Source: Phellopilus nigrolimitatus (lineage: Eukaryota > Basidiomycota > Agaricomycetes > Hymenochaetales > Hymenochaetaceae). From it: a DNA stretch of 64,000 nucleotides. Where the stretch lies: contig JAJOHG010000118.1 in NCBI GenBank assembly GCA_021029095.1, forward strand, positions 1-64,000. Direction: 5' to 3'. Of this stretch, positions 58,992-64,000 are shown one piece after another; the stretch's first letter is position 1, and each line of letters opens with the position of its first letter. Position numbers and translations under genes: made by a program. The notes beneath the pieces were generated by a model. The model was not told where the DNA came from and ran no database searches. It saw only the letters and a program-made list of their open reading frames with translations.

Positions 58992-59273
58992 CTTATCTTA
59001 GCTCTGGAAAACGTCGATTGAGCGCGTCGAGATAAGGTGCGCGTCTTCAGCGTGATAACAAGTATCCATTTGTGATAAGCAAGCTCACCTCGTCGGCCGA
59101 AATACGTTCATAACGGATTAAAGATTCGTCCTGCATTTAAGAAATGATGATTAGGCGCATTGTCTGCCTGCTTCGAGCGGTGCCAAAGTAAAGAATCGTC
59201 AAAATGAGAGCTAAAAGAAATTTGTCGGAGGGAATTAGGGAGACGGTGAGAAAGTCTTATCTAATCGCTTATC
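58992..59273. promoter_or_regulatory. Cluster of six GATA-factor motifs between DUR3 and NAXE
   Basis: GATAAG occurs at 59031-59036 and 59074-59079 on the plus strand, and at 58992-58997, 59256-59261 and 59268-59273 on the minus strand. GATAA also occurs at 59054-59058. Fungal nitrogen regulators of the AreA/Nit2/Gln3 type bind such sites. The cluster lies 136-417 bp upstream of the DUR3 start and also upstream of NAXE. Confidence 0.65.
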
Positions 59274-59353
59274 GTCCAGACGTCATCGTCTCTGGTGTGC
59301 TTTAAGTGTCTACGCCACTCTGAACTCCTCTGATTTCTACTAATACATCCACA

Positions 59354-60516
59354 ATGTCTGTTCGGTATCTAACAGCAAAGCTTGCGCAGCAAGTACGTTA
59401 TCAATGTTTACCAACAGCTGAACAATCTATTTGACGCGACACGAAAAATTCAGATCGACGAAGAACTCATGAGTGCAGCGGGCGCGTTCAGCCTCGACCA
59501 GGTCTCTGACCTTACGCGTTGACTCGAATAGTTCATCGTGTTTACGCTGATCATTCAACTACCAGCTCATGGAACTCGCCGGCTTGGCTTGCGCACAGAC
59601 GCTCGCGAAAGTGTATTCCAAAGAGAAGTTCCCGCGCGTGCTCGTGTGCTGTGGACCCGGAAACCAGGGCGGCGACGGACTTGTTGCGGCGAGACACCTT
59701 TGTGCGTATGAGCTGCTGCGTATCATACGCATTGATAATCTTACTAAAGAGAGCTCATTTTAGGTCAGTTTGGATACAAGCCGACACTGTTCATGCCCAA
59801 GGTCCTTGAGACACTATTCTTTTGAGAAGATTCAACTCGCTAAATTTCTACGACCGACAGCCCGGCAAAAAGGACATCTACAAAGTGCGCTCTTCTCTCC
59901 CTTTAGAAAAAAGTACCTTGATACTGAACAAGTGACGACACAGCGGCTCCAAGCACAGTGTAGCAATATGTCCATCCCGACTCTTTCAAGTACATCCTCT
60001 TCCGAAACAGTCCCTACTTTAAGCGATGCGCTCCTCACTTCGGACGTCGTCCTCGACGCGATCTTCGGATTCTCCTTCGCTCCACCCGTGCGCGCACCAT
60101 TTGACACGGTTTTGCCGCTCGTCGCGGCGTCCGGGCTGCCAATCGTCAGTGTGGACATTCCGAGTGGCTGGGACGTCGAAAAAGGCAATTTTCCTTTTGC
60201 GGTGAAAGACGTGAAGGGACAAGGCGATAGGGAAACGACGTTCGAGGGACTAGAGCCGGACGTGCTGGTTAGCTTGACGGCACCGAAGCTCGGTGCAAAG
60301 GACTTCAAGGGTCGGCATTTCCTCGGTGGCAGATTTGTCAGCAAGTACGTGATTTTGAAAAGAAACTCTTATTCCCCATTATGTTATAACCTTACAAATT
60401 CTAATTTCAATTTTGGCAGGGCTTTGGAAAAAAAGTATCAGCTGAACCTTCCGGAGTATTCAGATTATGAGCAGATCGTGGAGCTTCCTCGAGTCGGCGG
60501 AAGCCAGAAGCTCTGA
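59354..60516 (+). CDS. NAXE: NAD(P)H-hydrate epimerase (YjeF N-domain, NAXE)
   Basis: Exons 59354-59392, 59454-59501, 59566-59701, 59764-59801, 59861-59884, 59944-60344 and 60420-60516 give 260 residues with all phases matching. The enzyme interconverts the R and S forms of hydrated NADH and NADPH so that the dehydratase can repair them. Markers are [21 protein letters not shown], the nucleotide-binding loop [18 protein letters not shown], the short exons giving [17 protein letters not shown], the [11 protein letters not shown] motif, [13 protein letters not shown], and [11 protein letters not shown]. The domain stands alone without the dehydratase half, as is usual in eukaryotes. It is divergent from DUR3. 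Confidence 0.92.
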
Positions 60517-60811
60517 GCTTGAACAGAATCCCGTGATAACAGTGTAAGAAGAAGTGTAAGAAGAAATAAACGATTCTTGAGATAAATCGCCTTTACGAAC
60601 TATCAAGCGAGGTCGTACGGCTCTGCCAAGCGGTATATTTCTTAAGCTAATTCTTGAGCGGCTGATACTTCGACTCACGCTTGTATTGGCAGTGCTGATT
60701 ATTGGCGGTGAAATCTACACAAAAAGTTGGAGCTTTTACGGTCGTAGGCTTTAGTATTTAGCAGATGATCGGCGCGGACCGCGGACAGCCCCTCAAATGT
60801 ATTTTGTTCAA
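60517..60811. other. Short intergenic region
   Basis: NAXE 3' end up to the left TA of the mariner-like element. Confidence 0.5.
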
Positions 60812-60859
60812 TACAGCCGTTTGCAAAAATAATGAGACTAGTCGAAAACGAAATCAGTG

Positions 60860-61075
60860 TGGAAGCACACCGAGAGGTGTGAACACTAGGAAACAGACGG
60901 GAGAAAACTCTGTAATTCGAGTGAGAGAAGACCTAATAAATACAGTGTTTGCGCGTACCTGTAATTCGAGTGAGAGAAGACGAAACTCGAATTACGGCGC
61001 GCGCGCATATAAGTACGATACGAAATAGGAAATGATTATCTAACAATGATTGGTAACTGTAACCGGGAGGTTACA
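60860..61075 (-). repeat. 3' LTR of the TRIM-like element
   Basis: 216 bp, identical by eye to the other LTR. It contains a 23-bp sub-repeat (around CTGTAATTCGAGTGAGAG) twice, a matching inverted CTCGAATTAC, and an alternating GCGCGCGC run next to ATATAAG. Confidence 0.88.
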
Positions 61076-61316
61076 CTCCTCCCCACTGTGAGAAATTGGA
61101 AAAAGGGGGACTAAAAGAGAGCATAAAAAAATTATCCGCGAGAGCCCGTAGTAGCTAAGAGAGTACGGCCTCGTCTTCAACTGGTACGGAGAGATGCCCG
61201 AATGAAATGTGCGTCGACACGCGTTAGCCATCTCCACTCGACAAAGCTTCCTATTCGGTGTGATCGGCGGCACTTGCTTTCGGTAGGCCGGACATTGTAG
61301 TCGTCGAACGGCGCAG

Positions 61317-61919
61317 TCATATCTTTGTTGATTTCATTAGGTCCTGCCAGAGCGCGGGTCCGAGACTATGACTGCTCTCTATGCCTTTGAACCACGGGAA
61401 GTGAGACGAGAAAGGTAGAAAACTGAGGACGTGTGAGACCAATTCACGAGGAAGCATGGTGAGTTGGAGCACATCCCGTACGTTTTTGGAGGGCGTTGTC
61501 GAACCGTCCGTGCCATCGCTCGCGCCGTTAGAGACACCGAGTTCTCCATCCTCGTCGGCGAGGTCCGAGTTCGCGATTTTGGGCTCCGAGCTATTAAGGC
61601 TCCATTGGTTGCCAGCGCGGCGAAGCCCGTTCGCGCTTGTTTTGTCCGACGCACCGTCGCGCACAAACGGCTCGAGCGGCACAGTCGTTTTCGGGTTCGT
61701 CTTCATGTAATCTGCATTCGGCTGGTTGGACATGACGAGCGGCGACGCGGAGTAAGCGAGCTTCTGCATGACCATGCCCGATCGACAACTGGTTTGGGAA
61801 TGCGCAGCGTCCCTTGGGGATGGACGTTCCTGCGATTGAGGGCGCACGAGTCCCTCGGGGCCTTCTAGTTGCAGAATAAGCTTGAGGTGATGGATGTGAT
61901 TGAGTCGTGATACACCCAA
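61317..61919 (-). CDS. ORF with F-box-like motif inside the TRIM-like element
   Basis: A 200-codon open frame runs in the same direction as the element. A likely start is the ATG at 61733 (MSNQPNADYMKTN), giving 138 residues. A polar, Ser/Asp-rich stretch leads into LQLTMLPRELVSHVLSFLPF, which has the spacing of the first part of an F-box (L-P-x-E-L-x3-V-L-x-F-L). The frame ends 30 residues later, so the domain is truncated. It does not resemble gag or a polymerase. I infer a captured host gene fragment. It could also be chance coding in GC-rich DNA. Confidence 0.45.
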   Translation of the reverse strand: MGVSRLNHIHHLKLILQLEGPEGLVRPQSQERPSPRDAAHSQTSCRSGMVMQKLAYSASPLVMSNQPNADYMKTNPKTTVPLEPFVRDGASDKTSANGLRRAGNQWSLNSSEPKIANSDLADEDGELGVSNGASDGTDGSTTPSKNVRDVLQLTMLPRELVSHVLSFLPFSSHFPWFKGIESSHSLGPALWQDLMKSTKI

Positions 61920-62133
61920 AACTGGCAGTGAGCCAAGCTACGGGATAGACCTAAGGCTAGGGTTTGGATGGTATAAGAAGTGAAGGGACAATGGCAGACG
62001 CGATGTGCCAAACTGACACGATCAGGGAGCACGTTCGGCGGAACAAAGACACAGAGGCGGCAATGATGAATGGGCGAGAGCTCAGTGAAAAAAGAGACGA
62101 GATGGCATGCCAGGTCGTGGAGAGAGAAAGAGA

Positions 62134-62475
62134 GGTGGCCGGAAGTAGCAGCAACTTCCCTGGACCAACAGACAAGTAGAAAGATGCGGCCGGAAGTAAC
62201 AGCGACTTCCCTGGGGCGCAAAAGCGGGCAGTAGAGCGAGGAGATGCGGCCGGAAGTAGCAGCGACTTCCCTGGGGCGCAAACAGGCGGGTGGCAGAGAG
62301 AAGATATGCAGCCGGAAGTAACAGCGACTTCCCTGGAGTGCAAAAAGCGGGATACGGAGATGCGGCCGGAAGTAACAGCGACTTCCCTGGGGCACAAACA
62401 GGCGGGTGGCAGAGAGAAAAGAGTGAGGCCAGAAGTTGACAGAGACTTTCCTGGGGCACTGCAGACGGGTGGCAC
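62134..62475. repeat. Hairpin-forming tandem repeat, about six imperfect copies of ~58 bp
   Basis: Units share the core CCGGAAGTAACAGCGACTTC, in which GGAAGT and ACTTCC pair as a small stem. Copies begin near 62134, 62184, 62242, 62305, 62359 and 62420 and differ at a few positions and in the spacer. The array lies between the 5' LTR and the F-box-like ORF. Confidence 0.82.
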
Positions 62476-62691
62476 AAGATTTGCCGGTGCTAAAGAAGCT
62501 CAGACCGCGTAGACAACGGATTCGCGGTGGCACGCGACGTAGAAGAGAAGATAGGGTTTTCTAGATCACTTGCAGTGATGCTAGATGGTCCAGTCGGCGT
62601 TTGTCAGACTGGAACTCGGAAGGGGTGCAACCGACAGTGGCAGCCGCCAGTGGCACCCGGTACAGACGGAGTCTCGGCGTCAAAAAAAAAG

Positions 62692-62907
62692 TGGAAGCAC
62701 ACCGAGAGGTGTGAACACTAGGAAACAGACGGGAGAAAACTCTGTAATTCGAGTGAGAGAAGACCTAATAAATACAGTGTTTGCGCGTACCTGTAATTCG
62801 AGTGAGAGAAGACGAAACTCGAATTACGGCGCGCGCGCATATAAGTACGATACGAAATAGGAAATGATTATCTAACAATGATTGGTAACTGTAACCGGGA
62901 GGTTACA
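62692..62907 (-). repeat. 5' LTR of the TRIM-like element
   Basis: 216 bp, same sequence as 60860-61075. In the element's own direction this is the upstream LTR. Directly after it comes a T-rich run; no clear tRNA-primer site was recognised. Confidence 0.88.
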
Positions 62908-63626
62908 CAGTGTTTCGTTTCCACGGACTTAGCCAAACTCACGTCGTTTCGCATCGTTTGGCGTTCACCATCACATTTAACAGTGCCAATACATTTCCCG
63001 TAGCCATTACTGCTTGCAATATGATCATATGTGTTGGTTTATACAGTTTACTTCAGTTACGAGACAACTGTACAGTGATCATTATTTCCAAAAACAAATC
63101 AAAGTGAATATCTTATCAATAAACACAGTATTCGAGAGAAGGCGAAATACAATGGATGTAGCAGGGATATGAGTAAGTGCATAGGACATTTGACTGCACC
63201 ACAGTCGAATGTCGTCGTTGTCTGCCATCCAAATCCTCCTTGCATATACTGTATGTTGCTTTTCTGTCTAATAGTCTAAGTATCAACGGACCTCCTTAAC
63301 AGCGGTTTCCATCTTTTGAAAAGAGCCTACATGTACAATATATTATAGATGAGGGTGCTATCCTCTATCCTCTACTTTTTGCTATAGTTGAATTAATGAT
63401 TGTGCTGTCAAGGAGCTTTGTTTCTCGAGCTGCAATGCAGTAAATTAGGTGCAAAATGCAGACTTTTGAAAATTTGCAAGTGGCATGTAGATGCTGTGGA
63501 AGAAGGGTGATGAAACTGACAGGATGTGATTTCACTGCAGCGGACGACGCGATTTTGACGAAGTCCACAAAATGAGAACATTGATTTTATTTTCGACCAG
63601 TCTCATTATTTTTGCAAATAGCTGTA

Positions 63627-64000
63627 AGCAGTGCTGTGCCATCCCGAAGGAGAGGAAAGAGTCTTCGAACTACAGTAGCATTTAGTTAGGGTTGCTACAC
63701 TTCTCATGTGGTTGCTTTGTCAGCTTTCCTCTTCCTCGGCAATATCTCTTCGAGAAAGGAAATAGAATTACACTTTACGTCACTTTTTTTCTTCGAACTA
63801 AGCATCCATGTGCAACGGACAAGAACAGACGTTTTAAAAAAATGCCGTCGTTTGAATTACGAGACTTCTCTACTCGGCTCTATGACACCCTTATTACTGG
63901 CACATACTCGAGGTAGTATTATTTATCTCTTTTCCTTCCTGAACGAAAGTTAGGCGCTTTGGCGGACGACTATCATTTGAGATCTTCTGCCGAGGAATCT
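63627..64000. other. Right end of window, no gene recognised
   Basis: Short overlapping plus-strand frames at 63692-63953 show no domain. Confidence 0.45.

Larger units (their letters stand above)
60860..62907 (-). mobile_element. TRIM-like non-autonomous LTR retroelement
   Basis: Two identical 216-bp direct repeats (60860-61075 and 62692-62907) flank 1616 bp of internal DNA. The five bases CAGTG occur directly before the left copy (60855-60859) and directly after the right copy (62908-62912), a perfect target duplication. Read on the minus strand, the LTR starts TGTAACC and ends TTCCA, and the purine-rich GTGGGGAGGAG lies just before the 3' LTR, as a polypurine tract should. No reverse transcriptase, integrase or gag protein is encoded. 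Total size and LTR length fit terminal-repeat retrotransposons in miniature. LTR identity by eye suggests recent insertion. Confidence 0.82.
60814..63624. mobile_element. Mariner-like non-autonomous element, interrupted by an LTR element
   Basis: The left end CAGCCGTTTGCAAAAATAAT (from 60814) and the complement of the right end (CAGCTATTTGCAAAAATAAT, up to 63624) match at nearly all positions and continue to match for about 75 bp once the inserted LTR element is removed. Both ends are flanked by TA (60812-60813 and 63625-63626), the target duplication of Tc1/mariner/pogo elements. Without the 2-kb insertion the element is about 760 bp. No transposase motif was seen, so it is probably non-autonomous. 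The LTR element sits inside its left inverted repeat. Confidence 0.75.

Noticed and set aside
59770..60516. NAXE as a broken gene because its frame hits a stop near 59823
   Set aside because: A short intron (59802-59860) followed by a 24-nt exon removes the stop and gives the expected [10 protein letters not shown] sequence.
62134..62475. CRISPR-like array
   Set aside because: Units are imperfect, spacers are themselves similar, and the context is a fungal retroelement, so it is a minisatellite.
61865..62533. 222-codon minus-strand frame as a protein
   Set aside because: Most of it is translation of the tandem repeat array; no domain is present.
60860..62907. Plus-strand orientation of the LTR element with the A-run as polypurine tract
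   Set aside because: The minus orientation gives TGTAACC as LTR start, a better GTGGGGAGGAG tract, and places the ORF in sense.

Overview
This window looks like genomic DNA from a basidiomycete fungus, most likely an Agaricomycete. The evidence is many short introns of about 45-70 nt with standard fungal splice sites, compact genes on both strands, and families common in mushroom-forming fungi: DUF6534 and DUF6533 seven-helix membrane proteins, TKL-like kinases with diverged catalytic loops, and fungal Zn2Cys6 regulators. No bacterial operons and no CRISPR array were seen. Exon models were built by hand from splice sites, frame and family resemblance. Exon sums are consistent for most genes, but no search was run.

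Layout. 1-5.6 kb: a frameshifted RPS14 (uS11) gene, two tandem BTB genes (the second with a nonsense codon), and a tiny cyanase-like helix-turn-helix gene. 7-12 kb: two tandem 16-exon DUF6534 membrane-protein genes. 12.5-14.4 kb: a mitochondrial ABC1/UbiB-family protein. 15.7-15.9 kb: a tandem tRNA-Lys(CTT) pair. 16.8-25.6 kb: an unidentified gene, GLE1, a MYND zinc-finger gene divergent from GLE1, and a Pil1-type eisosome gene. 26-29.3 kb: a decayed membrane-protein locus and a Ser-rich hypothetical gene. 30-35.4 kb: DUF6533 membrane-protein genes and remnants. 36.4-41 kb: a hypothetical gene, profilin, and a tannase/feruloyl esterase. 41.2-44.6 kb: a Zn2Cys6 factor divergent from a TKL-like kinase. 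45.2-46.9 kb: an epoxide hydrolase. 49-54 kb: a UBR7-type E3 ligase and a cytochrome P450. 55.7-60.5 kb: a DUR3 urea transporter divergent from an NAD(P)HX epimerase. 60.8-63.6 kb: nested transposable elements.

How things fit together. Most of the window is housekeeping: translation, mRNA export, actin dynamics, membrane domains, metabolite repair and ubiquitin signalling. The oxidative and hydrolytic genes (feruloyl esterase, epoxide hydrolase, P450) suit a plant-litter or wood decomposer, though that is inference. The DUR3-NAXE intergenic region carries six GATA motifs, matching nitrogen control of urea uptake.

The most distinctive feature is at the right end. A mariner-like element with long terminal inverted repeats and TA duplications is interrupted by a compact LTR element of about 2 kb. 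That element has two identical 216-bp LTRs, a CAGTG target duplication, a polypurine tract, a hairpin-forming tandem repeat and a sense-oriented ORF with an F-box-like motif. It looks like a young, non-autonomous, gene-carrying TRIM-type retroelement.
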